A DNA stretch of 64,000 nucleotides from Methylomonas sp. Lineage in GTDB: Bacteria; Pseudomonadota; Gammaproteobacteria; Methylococcales; Methylomonadaceae. Below, one piece after another: positions 54,534 to 63,910 of this stretch. Numbering within the stretch: position 1 is the first letter of the stretch; the number at the start of each line of letters is the position of its first letter. The translations under genes were made by a program, and so were the position numbers. A model generated the notes under the pieces. That model saw only the letters and a program-made list of their open reading frames with translations, searched no databases and was not told where the DNA came from. The stretch covers positions 41,985 through 105,984 of the forward strand of contig PERU01000010.1 of the NCBI GenBank assembly GCA_002928965.1, given 5' to 3'.

Positions 54534-55760
54534 ATGGCCAAAAAGACAGATCGTAATTTATTAGTGGGTTTAGACATCGGCACGTCAAAAGTGGCGGCGA
54601 TTGTCGGCGAATTCCGAGGCGGTGACGAAATCGAAGTCATCGGCATCGGCACCGCACCGTCCAAAGGCCTGAAAAAAGGCATTGTGGTCAACCTGGAATC
54701 CACCGTGCACTCCATTCAACGCGCGATCGAAGAAGCGGAGCTGATGGCTGGCTGCCAAATCAAATCCGTGTTTGCGGGTATCGCGGGCAGTCATATTAAA
54801 AGCCTGAATTCGCACGGCATTGTGGCGATCAAGGAAAAGGAAGTCACCCAGCACGACATCGACCGAGTGATTGACTCCGCCCGCGCGGTGGCAATCCCGG
54901 CCGATCAAAAAATCCTGCACATCCTGCCGCAGGAATTTGTGATCGACCAGCAGGAAGGCATCAAGGAACCCATCGGCATGTCCGGCATCCGCCTGGAAGC
55001 CAAAGTGCACATGGTCACCAGCAGCGTCAGCGCCGAACAGAATATTGTCAAATGCATCCGCCGTTGTGGTCTGGATGTGGATGACATCGTCCTGGAGCAA
55101 TTGGCGTCCTGCTCGGCAGTATTGACTGACGATGAAAAGGATTTGGGTGTGTGCCTGATAGACATTGGGGGCGGCACTACCGATTTGGCAATTTTCTCGG
55201 AAGGCGCCATCAAGCATACCGCGGTGATTCCCATCGCCGGCGACCAAGTTACTAACGATATAGCAGTGGCGCTGAGAACGCCCACTAAAAATGCCGAGGA
55301 AATCAAACGTCAGTATGCCTGTGCGCTGACCGATATGGCCGATCCTCAGCATATGATCGATGTACCCAGCATAGGCGACCGCGAACCTCGCAAAATTTCC
55401 GTGCAAAATCTGGCGGAAATCATCGAGCCGCGTTACGAGGAGTTGATGCTGCTGGTGCAGGCCGAATTAAGACGAAGTGGGTACGAAGATTTGATTGCAG
55501 CCGGCATGGTCATCACCGGCGGCAGTTCACAGGTAAGAGGGTTGACGGAACTGGCGGAGGAAATTTTCCACATGCCGGTTCGCATGGGGACACCGCTACA
55601 TGTGTCCGGTCTGACCGATGTAGCACAAAACCCGATTTATTCGACCGCAGTGGGTTTGTTGATTTATGGCAAAGATCATCACGGACGGGCGTTAGGTTTA
55701 AATGACGATGGAGCTAATCTGTGGTCAACAATCAAAAACTGGTTTCAAGGTAATTTTTAA
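54534..55760 (+). CDS. ftsA: Cell division actin-like protein FtsA
   Basis: This 408-residue actin-fold protein has LLVGLDIGTSKVAAIVGE, CLIDIGGGTTDLAIF and AAGMVITGGSSQVRGL. The C-terminal amphipathic helix (NLWSTIKNWFQGNF) binds membrane. It tethers FtsZ to the inner membrane. ftsZ follows after 25 bases. Confidence 0.96.
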   Translation: MAKKTDRNLLVGLDIGTSKVAAIVGEFRGGDEIEVIGIGTAPSKGLKKGIVVNLESTVHSIQRAIEEAELMAGCQIKSVFAGIAGSHIKSLNSHGIVAIKEKEVTQHDIDRVIDSARAVAIPADQKILHILPQEFVIDQQEGIKEPIGMSGIRLEAKVHMVTSSVSAEQNIVKCIRRCGLDVDDIVLEQLASCSAVLTDDEKDLGVCLIDIGGGTTDLAIFSEGAIKHTAVIPIAGDQVTNDIAVALRTPTKNAEEIKRQYACALTDMADPQHMIDVPSIGDREPRKISVQNLAEIIEPRYEELMLLVQAELRRSGYEDLIAAGMVITGGSSQVRGLTELAEEIFHMPVRMGTPLHVSGLTDVAQNPIYSTAVGLLIYGKDHHGRALGLNDDGANLWSTIKNWFQGNF

Positions 55761-55785
55761 TTTTGTGTGTGTGGAGGGTGTGAAA

Positions 55786-56943
55786 ATGAAATATGAATTA
55801 ATGGACAACAGTGGCAACGCCGTAATTAAAGTTATCGGTGTAGGCGGTGGCGGCGGTAACGCAGTCAACCACATGATTGAAACCGGTATCGACGGCGTGC
55901 AATTTATCTGCGCCAATACTGATGCTCAAGCGTTGAAACAAATGAACGTCGACACCATCGTGCAACTGGGGGTTGAATTGACCAAAGGGTTGGGTGCTGG
56001 CACCCGTCCTGAAGTGGGTCGTGCCGCTGCGGAAGAAAACCGTGAGCGTATCCGCGAAGTCATCTCCGGCGCCGACATGATATTTTTGACTGCCGGCATG
56101 GGCGGTGGTACCGGCACCGGCGCTATCACCGTATTTGCCGAAGAAGCCAAAGACATGGGCGTTCTGACCGTGGCGGTAGTTTCAAAACCCTTTGATTTTG
56201 AAGGCACCAAGAAAAAGGCCGTGGCCGAAGCCGGTCTGCGTGATCTGGAAAAACTGGTCGATTCATTGATCATCATTCCAAATCAAAAACTGTTGCCAAC
56301 ATTGGGCAACAACCGTTCATTGGTTGAATCATTCCGGGTTGCCAACGATGTATTGCTGGATGCAGTTCAAGGTATCACCGAGCTAATCACCCACCCAGGC
56401 TTGATGAACGTTGACTTTGCCGATGTCCGCACCGTGATGTCCAACATGGGCAGCGCTATTATGGGTACCGGCGTAGCCAGTGGCGAAAATCGCTCGCGTT
56501 TGGCCGCCGAAAAAGCTATCGCTTGCCCGTTGCTGGAAGACATCAACCTGCAAGGTGCACGCGGCATTCTGGTCAACGTCACCTCAAACGGCGATCTGGG
56601 TCTGAACGAATTCGACGAAATCGGCAGCATCATGCATGCGTTCGCTTCCGACGATGCGGATATCAAAATCGGTATGGCCGTTAACCCACACATGGGCACC
56701 GAAGTGAAAGTCACTGTGGTTGCGACCGGTATGGGCGAAAAAGTCAAAGCCAATGCACCGATCAAACTGGTGCAAAAAGTAGCAGCTGGCGAGGCCAATT
56801 TCGACCAACTGGATAAACCGACTTACGTGCGTCAGCAAAAACCGGAATCGACTCGTGAGTCTCGTTTCGGCGCCCAACCCAGAACCGATGCAGACCTGGA
56901 ATACTTGGACGTACCGGCGTTTTTACGTCGCCAAGCCGACTAA
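55786..56943 (+). CDS. ftsZ: Cell division GTPase FtsZ
   Basis: The product is 385 residues from ATG 55786, which has a strong ribosome site (GGAGGG, 7 bases upstream); a longer frame reaching into ftsA is rejected. It has GVGGGGGNAVNHMI, the tubulin loop GMGGGTGTGAI and the C-terminal peptide LDVPAFLRRQ that contacts FtsA and ZipA. It polymerises into the Z ring. Confidence 0.97.
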   Translation: MKYELMDNSGNAVIKVIGVGGGGGNAVNHMIETGIDGVQFICANTDAQALKQMNVDTIVQLGVELTKGLGAGTRPEVGRAAAEENRERIREVISGADMIFLTAGMGGGTGTGAITVFAEEAKDMGVLTVAVVSKPFDFEGTKKKAVAEAGLRDLEKLVDSLIIIPNQKLLPTLGNNRSLVESFRVANDVLLDAVQGITELITHPGLMNVDFADVRTVMSNMGSAIMGTGVASGENRSRLAAEKAIACPLLEDINLQGARGILVNVTSNGDLGLNEFDEIGSIMHAFASDDADIKIGMAVNPHMGTEVKVTVVATGMGEKVKANAPIKLVQKVAAGEANFDQLDKPTYVRQQKPESTRESRFGAQPRTDADLEYLDVPAFLRRQAD

Positions 56944-56956
56944 CGGCGGCCAGCTA

Positions 56957-57007
56957 CAGGGGAGCTATCATAAATTTATGATAGACTTCCCTGCTTTGTT
57001 TTATTTA
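56957..57007 (+). terminator. Strong hairpin between ftsZ and lpxC
   Basis: A long stem pairs 56957-56964 with 56986-56993 and 56965-56971 with 56978-56984, with one bulged A (56985). The core is the 20-bp palindrome at 56965-56984. A T-rich stretch follows (about 56995-57007). This would end the dcw transcript and leave lpxC reduced or separately transcribed, with only about 15-30 bases before lpxC. Confidence 0.75.
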
Positions 57008-57021
57008 TTTCCCGGCATTTC

Positions 57022-57948
57022 ATGATCAAACAACGCACTCTCAAAAACACCATCCGGGCCACCGGCGTTGGTTTGCATACTGGCGACAAGGTTTATTTAA
57101 CGTTGCACCCAGCCGAAGCTAACAGCGGCATTCGTTTCCGCCGCGTAGACCTGGAAACTCCGGTGATGATCGAAGCCCGCCCTGAAAATGTCGGCGAAAC
57201 CAAATTGTCGACAACCTTGACGCGCGGCGACGTCAAAGTGTCTACCGTTGAGCATTTGTTATCCGCCATGGCGGGTTTGGGTATCGACAATGCCATTATC
57301 GATGTCAGCGCACCAGAAGTACCCATCATGGATGGCAGCGCAGGCCCTTTCGTGTTTTTGCTGCAATCAGCCGGCGTCGTAGAACAGGACGCACCCAAGC
57401 AATACATCCGTATCAAAAAATCGATTCGTGTGGAAGAAGGCGACAAATGGGCGGCATTCGAACCGTTCGATGGATTTAAAGTCACCTTTACCATCGACTT
57501 TGAACACCCTGCCTTTTCGGATCATTTGAAAACGGCCGTGATGGATTTTTCATCTACCACCTTTGTTAAAGAAGTCAGCCGTGCGCGCACCTTTGGCTTC
57601 ATGCGCGACATCGAATTTCTGCGGGAAAATAACCTGGCATTGGGCGGCAGCCTGGATAACGCTATTGTGGTCGACGATGACAAAGTGTTAAACGAAGATG
57701 GCTTGCGGTATGCCGACGAATTTGTAAAACACAAAATCCTCGATGCCATTGGGGATCTTTATCTGCTGGGTCACAGTTTAATTGGTGAATATCAGGGGTT
57801 TAAATCCGGACATGCGCTCAACAACAAATTACTGCTGACCTTGCTGGACAATAAAGACGCCTGGGAAACAGTGACCTTTAACCATGCAGACGAAGCACCG
57901 ATTTCTTATATGCGTTCTGTACAATCATCTACTTCGACAAGCCAATAA
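57022..57948 (+). CDS. lpxC: UDP-3-O-acyl-GlcNAc deacetylase LpxC
   Basis: This 308-residue zinc enzyme has [19 protein letters not shown] at the N-terminus, the zinc-site [18 protein letters not shown] (His about 79) and [18 protein letters not shown] (His and Asp about 238-246). It does the committed step of lipid A synthesis. It sits at the end of the dcw cluster, as in most gammaproteobacteria. Confidence 0.96.
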   Translation: MIKQRTLKNTIRATGVGLHTGDKVYLTLHPAEANSGIRFRRVDLETPVMIEARPENVGETKLSTTLTRGDVKVSTVEHLLSAMAGLGIDNAIIDVSAPEVPIMDGSAGPFVFLLQSAGVVEQDAPKQYIRIKKSIRVEEGDKWAAFEPFDGFKVTFTIDFEHPAFSDHLKTAVMDFSSTTFVKEVSRARTFGFMRDIEFLRENNLALGGSLDNAIVVDDDKVLNEDGLRYADEFVKHKILDAIGDLYLLGHSLIGEYQGFKSGHALNNKLLLTLLDNKDAWETVTFNHADEAPISYMRSVQSSTSTSQ

Positions 57949-57984
57949 CGATTCATTTGGATGCCTTGAAGACGTCTGCCCAAA

Positions 57985-58449
57985 TCAGTCGTCTTCAGGC
58001 GTCAAACGCCTGGATAAGGTTTTGGCTAATTTAGCCATTGCTACATCCAATACATCACTGCTTTTGTCATTGATCTGCCCCATTAGCGCCTGCACAGTTT
58101 CCGAAGTCGGCACTCTAGCCTCACGCTCCCTGTTTAATGGACCTATCGGCGGCATGACTTTAATCTGCATATTTGTAATTTTCCGCTGTCCAGAGCCTTG
58201 AATTTTGTTTAGTATAAGCTCCTGAAAAAAACGTATTTGTGATGCCCAAACCGCTGAGTCGGTATAGATGATTAAACGGGTATCGCTAACAACGCAATGC
58301 ATAGCGTGCTCCGCAATTGGCTCCGGCAAAGTACTTTGGGCAACCCTCAAAAGTCGTTTTTGCTCAGCAATCTTTTCCAGGCAAATCTGCATAGGTCTGC
58401 CGTCAAAGTCCAATGCTGACTTGAACACAATTTTTTTTGAGTGATTCAT
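57985..58449 (-). CDS. dciA: DciA-family (DUF721) helicase-loading protein
   Basis: The product is 154 residues from ATG 58449 (GGGA upstream); a longer frame reaching 58530 would overlap hoxF and is not preferred. The DUF721 core includes LRVAQSTLPEPIAEHAMHCV and RLIIYTDSAVWASQIRFFQE. DciA loads the replicative helicase DnaB in bacteria without DnaC. DUF721 genes near lpxC and secA are common in gammaproteobacteria. It is convergent with lpxC; an inverted repeat (57965-57974 and 57990-57999) spans its 3' end. Confidence 0.85.
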   Translation of the reverse strand: MNHSKKIVFKSALDFDGRPMQICLEKIAEQKRLLRVAQSTLPEPIAEHAMHCVVSDTRLIIYTDSAVWASQIRFFQELILNKIQGSGQRKITNMQIKVMPPIGPLNREREARVPTSETVQALMGQINDKSSDVLDVAMAKLAKTLSRRLTPEDD

Positions 58450-58482
58450 AAATTTCCCAATAACTAAACAACCGGTAACACG

Positions 58483-60267
58483 ATGTTGACAACTTTTTTG
58501 CAAAAAGTACTGACTGAAGCAGACTACCAACCGTTTAGGCTGCTAGGAATGCTTAGAAAAGTGCAGGCCCAGTATCAGCATATTCCTCCCGAAGCCATCG
58601 ATAGCCTGGCCGAGGCACTAAACATTCCTCGCACACAAATCATCGCGGTGGTGGAATTCTACAGTTTTCTGCATTTAACACCACAAGGCCGTTATGACAT
58701 TCTGATCAGTAATTCGATTACCGATCAGATGCTGGGTAATGACCAGATCATCAGTTACCTGTCCAGCACGCTCAACGTCAAGCTGGGCGAAGTACGCGAT
58801 GACGGCTTGGTAAGTCTGAATCATACTTCCTGTAGCGGCATGTGCGATCAAGGCCCGGCTGGCCTGATCAATGGTTACCCGCTACCTAGACTGGACCCAC
58901 CCAAAATAGACCGGATTGTCGCGCTAATCGAACAGCAAACACCCTTAACCGAGTGGCCGCCTGAGCTATTTCATGTCGAAGAAATTATTCATAAGCCGGG
59001 GTTGTTGTTAACTCAAGCCTTTAACAATGGCGACGCTCTCCATGCAACATTCACGCGTGGCTTAGCGGAAACCCTGGCTGAAGCCGATCTATCCAACTTG
59101 CGTGGCCGAGGCGGCGCAGGTTTTAAAACCGCCCTGAAATGGCGAACCTGCTCCCAGCAAGCCGCCACTCCCCGGTATGTGATTTGTAATGCCGACGAAG
59201 GCGAACCCGGCACCTTCAAAGACAGAATGTTGCTTGATCTGTATGCGGATCAAGTCTTTGAAGGCATGACCGTGTGCGCTGCCATCATCGGCTCAAATCA
59301 AGGCCTGCTTTATCTGCGCGGCGAATATTTATTCCTTTACGAAAAACTTTTGGATGTTTTACAGCAACGTAGAGAACAGGGCTTGCTCGGTACGAACATT
59401 TTGGGTCGTGCAGGTTTTGATTTTGACATCGAAATCCGCATGGGTGCCGGCGCCTACATTTGCGGCGAAGCCTCGGCGCAAATCGAGTCACTGGAAGGCA
59501 AGCCCGGCATACCTCGTACCAAGCCACCCAATTCCGTGATGTGCGGCTACCAACGCAAACCGACTGTTGTCGATAACGTCGAGACGTTTTTGGCCTCCAC
59601 TCACATTGCCATACACGGCGGACAATGGTTTGCCGATATCGGCACACCGCAATCTACAGGCACCAAGTTACTGAGTATTAGCGGTGACTGCGCCCGTCCC
59701 GGCATTTACGAATATCCGTTTGGCGTCAGCATCCGCGAGATTCTGCAGGATTGCGGTGCTAGCGATGTGATGGGCGTTCAGGTAGGCGGCCCTTCCGGTA
59801 CGTTTATATCGAATCGGGAACTGGATCGTGTTCTGGCTTTTGAAGATTTGTCATCTGCCGGTTCTTTCATGGTGTTCAATAGCACACGCAATATTTTTGA
59901 TATTGCCAGGAATTTTACCGATTTCTTTGCACACGAGAGTTGCGGCTTTTGCACACCTTGCCGAGTGGGGACTTCTTTACTGAAACAACAGCTACATAAA
60001 ATCATCGATGGACACGGATCAGCTGCCGACCTGGAAGAACTCAGTGAATTATGTTTAGTGGTCAGAAATAACAGTCACTGCGGCTTGGGCGAATCTGCCG
60101 CCAATCCGATATTAACCACCTTGGCCAGCTACCCAGACCTCTATCTAAAGCAACTGAAGCACCAGGAATTTTCACCCGGCTTTGACTTGGACGCGACCTT
60201 AAACGTAGCTCGCCGCATGGCCCAGCGTGACGATCCGAGTGCACATTTAATGCAAGTGGAGAATTGA
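58483..60267 (+). CDS. hoxF: NAD-reducing hydrogenase diaphorase subunit HoxF
   Basis: This 594-residue protein has an N-terminal NuoE-like domain (residues 1 to about 165) and a NuoF-like domain. Nucleotide and flavin motifs are LRGRGGAGFKTALKW (about 206) and CNADEGEPGTFKDR (about 235). The [4Fe-4S] ligands are CGFCTPC (about 487-493) and HC (about 532). The NuoE-like part keeps only CSGMC and lacks the first cysteine pair, as I recall for other HoxF proteins. It binds NAD(H) and FMN. Length is near R. eutropha HoxF (about 602). Its start lies only 33 bases from that of divergent dciA. Confidence 0.93.
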   Translation: MLTTFLQKVLTEADYQPFRLLGMLRKVQAQYQHIPPEAIDSLAEALNIPRTQIIAVVEFYSFLHLTPQGRYDILISNSITDQMLGNDQIISYLSSTLNVKLGEVRDDGLVSLNHTSCSGMCDQGPAGLINGYPLPRLDPPKIDRIVALIEQQTPLTEWPPELFHVEEIIHKPGLLLTQAFNNGDALHATFTRGLAETLAEADLSNLRGRGGAGFKTALKWRTCSQQAATPRYVICNADEGEPGTFKDRMLLDLYADQVFEGMTVCAAIIGSNQGLLYLRGEYLFLYEKLLDVLQQRREQGLLGTNILGRAGFDFDIEIRMGAGAYICGEASAQIESLEGKPGIPRTKPPNSVMCGYQRKPTVVDNVETFLASTHIAIHGGQWFADIGTPQSTGTKLLSISGDCARPGIYEYPFGVSIREILQDCGASDVMGVQVGGPSGTFISNRELDRVLAFEDLSSAGSFMVFNSTRNIFDIARNFTDFFAHESCGFCTPCRVGTSLLKQQLHKIIDGHGSAADLEELSELCLVVRNNSHCGLGESAANPILTTLASYPDLYLKQLKHQEFSPGFDLDATLNVARRMAQRDDPSAHLMQVEN

Positions 60268-60268
60268 T

Positions 60269-60985
60269 ATGAGCGGCACCTTGACCATCGATGATCAAAT
60301 CATCCCCTTCAGCGACGGCCAAACCATTATCGAAGCAGCGCGCACGGCTGGCGTCTATATTCCCCACCTTTGTCACAGACCCGGCTATTCTCCGCATGGC
60401 AGTTGCAAACTCTGCACCGTGTTTGTGAATGGTCGGCAATGTTCGGCGTGTACTTTTCCGGCTGCCGATGGCCAAAAAGTCATCAGCACCAACGAGGACA
60501 TGCAGCAGGATCGACTCCGCATCACCCAGATGCTGTTCGTGGAAGGCAATCATTTTTGCCCATCCTGCGAAAAATCCGGTAATTGTCAGCTACAAGGCGT
60601 AGCCTATCATCTGAACATGCTCGATAACCATTTCCCGCACTTTTACGCGCAGCGAGAAATGGATGCCTCCCATCCGGATATTTTGATTGATCATAATCGC
60701 TGTATTTTCTGCAATTTGTGCGTGCGCGCCAGCCGGGACAAGGATGGTAAAAATGTGTTTGCCATTGCCGGACGCGGCATTAACAAGCGCCTGATCATCA
60801 ACTCGCCAACCGGCAAACTCAAAGATAGCGATATAAGCATGGATGATTGTGCCGCGCATGTTTGCCCGACCGGGGCGATTTTAATCAAACACACCGGCTA
60901 TCAGGTGCCGATCGGTGAACGCATTTACGATCATCAGCCCATCAGTCAGGTAGCTTGCGATACCGAGGCCGATCATGACGAATAA
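60269..60985 (+). CDS. hoxU: NAD-reducing hydrogenase diaphorase subunit HoxU
   Basis: This 238-residue iron-sulfur protein resembles the N-terminal part of NuoG. It has a [2Fe-2S] site (CHRPGYSPHGSCKLC, then CSAC), a His-Cys [4Fe-4S] site (HFCPSCEKSGNC) and a further [4Fe-4S] region (CIFCNLCVRA, CAAHVCP). It carries electrons between HoxY and HoxF. It follows hoxF after one base and overlaps hoxY by 11 bases. Confidence 0.93.
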   Translation: MSGTLTIDDQIIPFSDGQTIIEAARTAGVYIPHLCHRPGYSPHGSCKLCTVFVNGRQCSACTFPAADGQKVISTNEDMQQDRLRITQMLFVEGNHFCPSCEKSGNCQLQGVAYHLNMLDNHFPHFYAQREMDASHPDILIDHNRCIFCNLCVRASRDKDGKNVFAIAGRGINKRLIINSPTGKLKDSDISMDDCAAHVCPTGAILIKHTGYQVPIGERIYDHQPISQVACDTEADHDE

Positions 60986-61514
60986 AATCAAAATTGCTAC
61001 AACTTCACTGGCAGGGTGTTTCGGTTGCCACATGTCGTTTCTGGACATGGATGAGCGATTGGTGGATTTGGCGGATATTATCGAGTTTGATCGCTCGCCG
61101 TTTACCGACATTGAACATTGCAGCCCGTGCGACATTGGCTTGATCGAAGGCGGCGTCTGCAATTCGGAAAACATACATGTGCTGCGGGAGTTTCGCAAAA
61201 ACTGCAAAACCCTGATTGCCGTAGGCGCCTGCGCTATCAATGGCGGCTTACCGGCCTTACGCAACTTCGTGAAGCTGGAGGATTGCCTGCTGGAAGCCTA
61301 TCGCGATGGTATCGGCGTGGATAACCCACAAATCCCCAATGACCCTGAACTGCCGCTACTGTTGGATAAAGTGCGGCCGATCCATGAAATTGTTAAGGTC
61401 GATTACTTTATGCCGGGGTGCCCGCCGTCTGCCGATGTGTTTTTGGCTTTTCTGACTGCGTTGATTGAAGGCCGCGACCCCAGTTTGCCTTATAAACTGA
61501 TTCACTATGACTAA
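60975..61514 (+). CDS. hoxY: NAD-reducing hydrogenase small subunit HoxY
   Basis: This 179-residue protein is the short small subunit typical of group 3d bidirectional hydrogenases. It carries one proximal [4Fe-4S] cluster: GCFGCH (Cys15, Cys18), GACAINGG (about 86) and PGCPPS (about 149). No Tat signal is present, so the enzyme is cytosolic. It overlaps the next gene by 8 bases. Confidence 0.93.
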   Translation: MTNKIKIATTSLAGCFGCHMSFLDMDERLVDLADIIEFDRSPFTDIEHCSPCDIGLIEGGVCNSENIHVLREFRKNCKTLIAVGACAINGGLPALRNFVKLEDCLLEAYRDGIGVDNPQIPNDPELPLLLDKVRPIHEIVKVDYFMPGCPPSADVFLAFLTALIEGRDPSLPYKLIHYD

Positions 61515-61875
61515 CTCGGGCAGTTTAATCAACAAGGCGCAAATCCAATGTCTGGCGGTATTTTCAGTGTTCGCCATCATCGGTTTCGGGCCGATTTCGC
61601 CCGGCTGCCTGATTGGCATGTTCATCGTGCTGTTCAGACCCCACTGGTTTTGGCAATTGGCGGTCAATGTATATGCAGGCAAACCGATAACCCCAACCAC
61701 CGCTAGCGCCGAGCAATCCAAGCAAGCCCGGAAAAAAGGCTTTTGGGGCTTGTTGACGTTATTTGTCATCGATATTGTCCCGCTGCCAGTGACACCCACG
61801 ATTGCGTTTTTCATCATTCTGGCCAGACCGGAATGGTTTTACCGCTTAATTGCATCGATCTATCAAACAGCTTAA
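61507..61875 (+). CDS. Small membrane protein with two repeated halves, encoded between hoxY and hoxH
   Basis: This 122-residue protein is not part of the standard hoxFUYH set. It has two hydrophobic hairpin-like segments (about residues 15-52 and 80-118) joined by a polar Lys-rich linker. The halves align: each has a Pro, 14 mostly hydrophobic residues, then R-P-x-W-F-x-x-L-x-x-x-x-Y (RPHWFWQLAVNVY and RPEWFYRLIASIY). Its start overlaps hoxY by 8 bases and the hoxH ATG follows after 31 bases, so it is translated with the hydrogenase. I do not recognise the family. It could anchor or couple the hydrogenase to the membrane, but this is inference. Confidence 0.8.
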   Translation: MTNSGSLINKAQIQCLAVFSVFAIIGFGPISPGCLIGMFIVLFRPHWFWQLAVNVYAGKPITPTTASAEQSKQARKKGFWGLLTLFVIDIVPLPVTPTIAFFIILARPEWFYRLIASIYQTA

Positions 61876-61906
61876 ACGACTGAGGCCCAGCCTCAAGAGG
61901 TCAGCC

Positions 61907-63397
61907 ATGTACCAACATTTAGAAACTGCTAAAAATCCTGAAACACTCAAACGCGTGGCCGTAGACCCCGTATCCCGCGTCGAGGGCCACGGCAAAGTCA
62001 CGCTGTTGCTGGACGAGAACAATCAGGTCAAGCAAGCCCGTCTGCATATCGTCGAATTTCGCGGCTTTGAAAAATTCATTCAGGGCCGTCCCTACTGGGA
62101 ATTACCGGTAATGGTCCAGCGACTGTGCGGCATTTGCCCGGTCAGTCATCATTTGGCAGCTGCCAAGGCCATCGATCAATTGGTGGGGGTTGATCCGGAC
62201 AATCTGCCCCCTGCGGCAGACAAGCTGCGCCGCTTGCTGCATTTTGGTCAGGTCTTACAATCGCACGCACTGCATTTTTTCCATCTATCCAGCCCGGACT
62301 TATTGTTCGGATTTGAAAGCGACATCGGCAAGCGCAATATCGTCGGCGTGTTGGCTGATTATCCCGACATTGGTTTGCAAGGCGTCAAATTGCGCAAATA
62401 TGGTCAAGAAGTCATCAGAATGGTGTCCGGAAAACGTATACACGGCACCGGCGCCATTGCAGGCGGCATGAACAAGGCCTTAAACAAGGAAGAGCGCGAT
62501 TATTTGCTGCAGGACATCGACCAAATCATCAGCTGGGCGCAAGCGTCGGTAGCGCTGGTCAAAAAAGTACATACCTCCAATCTGCCTTATTACGATGATT
62601 TCGCCACCATCCGCAGCAGTTATCTGAGCCTGATCAAGCCCAACGGCGCACTGGAACTTTATCACGGCGGCATTCGGGTTAAAGATGCCGAAGGCCAAAC
62701 CCTGGTTGATCACTATGATTATTGCGACTATGCCGAGTTGATTCGCGAAGAAGTTCGCTCCTGGACCTATATGAAGTTTCCTTATCTGACATCCATCGGC
62801 ATGGATGATGGTTGGTATCGGGTGGGACCGTTGGCGCGTATCAACAACTGTGATTTCATCGATACCCCGTTGGCGGAAGCGGCGCGCGTCGATTTCAAAC
62901 AACACAGCGTTGAAACCATGGTGCACAGTACACTGGGCTTTCACTGGGCGCGTTTGATCGAGTTACTGCATTGCGCCGAGAGTATTGCCAGTCTGCTGCA
63001 TGATCCTGATCTGATGAGTTCTGACTTAGTTGCCAAGGGTGAAAGACGCTACGAAGGCATCGGTGTCATCGAAGCCCCGCGCGGTACGCTATTTCATCAT
63101 TACCAAATTGACGAAAACGACATCGTCACCAAAGCTAATCTGATCGTATCCACCACCAGCAACAACACCGCCATGAACGAATCGGTGCGGCAGGTGGCTG
63201 CCGAATACCTGTCCGGTCGCGAACTGACCGAACCCTTGCTGAATAACCTGGAAGTGGCAATACGCGCCTACGACCCGTGCCTGTCCTGCGCCACGCATGC
63301 GGTTGGCAAAATGCCGTTGCAACTGGAGTTGCTCGATGCGCAAGGCAAGATGGTAGACACGCTGGTGCGTCACAGCGATGGTAGTTTTGAACATTAA
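61907..63397 (+). CDS. hoxH: NAD-reducing [NiFe] hydrogenase large subunit HoxH
   Basis: The product is 496 residues from ATG 61907, preferred over an ATG 57 bases upstream because AAGAGG lies just before it and the N-terminus then matches the family. Nickel-iron ligands are at RLCGICPVSHH (Cys74, Cys77) and DPCLSCATH (Cys458, Cys461). A 32-residue tail follows His464; such tails are removed by a specific protease after metal insertion. It is a group 3d enzyme that couples hydrogen to NAD. hoxW overlaps its end by 20 bases. Confidence 0.95.
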   Translation: MYQHLETAKNPETLKRVAVDPVSRVEGHGKVTLLLDENNQVKQARLHIVEFRGFEKFIQGRPYWELPVMVQRLCGICPVSHHLAAAKAIDQLVGVDPDNLPPAADKLRRLLHFGQVLQSHALHFFHLSSPDLLFGFESDIGKRNIVGVLADYPDIGLQGVKLRKYGQEVIRMVSGKRIHGTGAIAGGMNKALNKEERDYLLQDIDQIISWAQASVALVKKVHTSNLPYYDDFATIRSSYLSLIKPNGALELYHGGIRVKDAEGQTLVDHYDYCDYAELIREEVRSWTYMKFPYLTSIGMDDGWYRVGPLARINNCDFIDTPLAEAARVDFKQHSVETMVHSTLGFHWARLIELLHCAESIASLLHDPDLMSSDLVAKGERRYEGIGVIEAPRGTLFHHYQIDENDIVTKANLIVSTTSNNTAMNESVRQVAAEYLSGRELTEPLLNNLEVAIRAYDPCLSCATHAVGKMPLQLELLDAQGKMVDTLVRHSDGSFEH

Positions 63398-63890
63398 TTC
63401 AACAGCGAAAAAACCTATCCTGGTATTCGGCTATGGCAACCTCAGCCGCGGCGACGACGCGGTCGGCCCGTTGTTACTGGCACATTTGGAACAACATGCC
63501 GATTTGAATAAAGTTGAAATACTGAACGACTTTCAATTACAAATCGAGCATGCGTTGGATTTACAGGATCGTGAATGGGTGATGTTCGTCGATGCAGCGG
63601 TGAATATTGAGGACGCTTTTGCGTTCACAAAACTGCAGCCATGCCTTGATAATAGCTATACCAGCCACGCCATGAGTCCTCAGGCCTTAATGCATGTTTT
63701 TGAAAATGTGACAGGTCAGATCCCGCCTGTCTGTTTTTTATTAAGCATCCAAGCCTGTTCTTTCGAACTGGGGGAGTCACTGAGCCAAACTACTGCCGCT
63801 AATCTGCAGCTAGCCTGCCAATTTGCGGCTGATTTGCTAACCCGCACCACAGCCGAAATAATGTCGATGGAAACAGCCGCTCACTCATAA
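63378..63890 (+). CDS. hoxW: Hydrogenase maturation protease HoxW
   Basis: This 170-residue protein has the M52 protease pattern: FGYGNLSRGDDAVGPLL with the first metal-binding Asp, VMFVDAA with the second, and SHAMSPQALM with His. It should cleave the HoxH tail after His464. It starts inside hoxH. No hyp genes for NiFe cofactor assembly are in the window; they may lie to the right or elsewhere. Confidence 0.9.
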   Translation: MVVLNINSTAKKPILVFGYGNLSRGDDAVGPLLLAHLEQHADLNKVEILNDFQLQIEHALDLQDREWVMFVDAAVNIEDAFAFTKLQPCLDNSYTSHAMSPQALMHVFENVTGQIPPVCFLLSIQACSFELGESLSQTTAANLQLACQFAADLLTRTTAEIMSMETAAHS

Positions 63891-63910
63891 GGATTTCGCT
63901 ACAAATAACT

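Noticed and set aside
54585..55406. A 273-codon frame antisense to ftsA
   Set aside because: It lies wholly inside a highly conserved gene, has low-complexity His/Asp-rich composition typical of a codon-bias shadow, and lacks any motif.
58783..58860. Loss of the first cysteine pair in the NuoE-like domain of HoxF
   Set aside because: From memory other HoxF proteins, including that of R. eutropha, also lack a full cysteine set there, so this is probably normal for the family.
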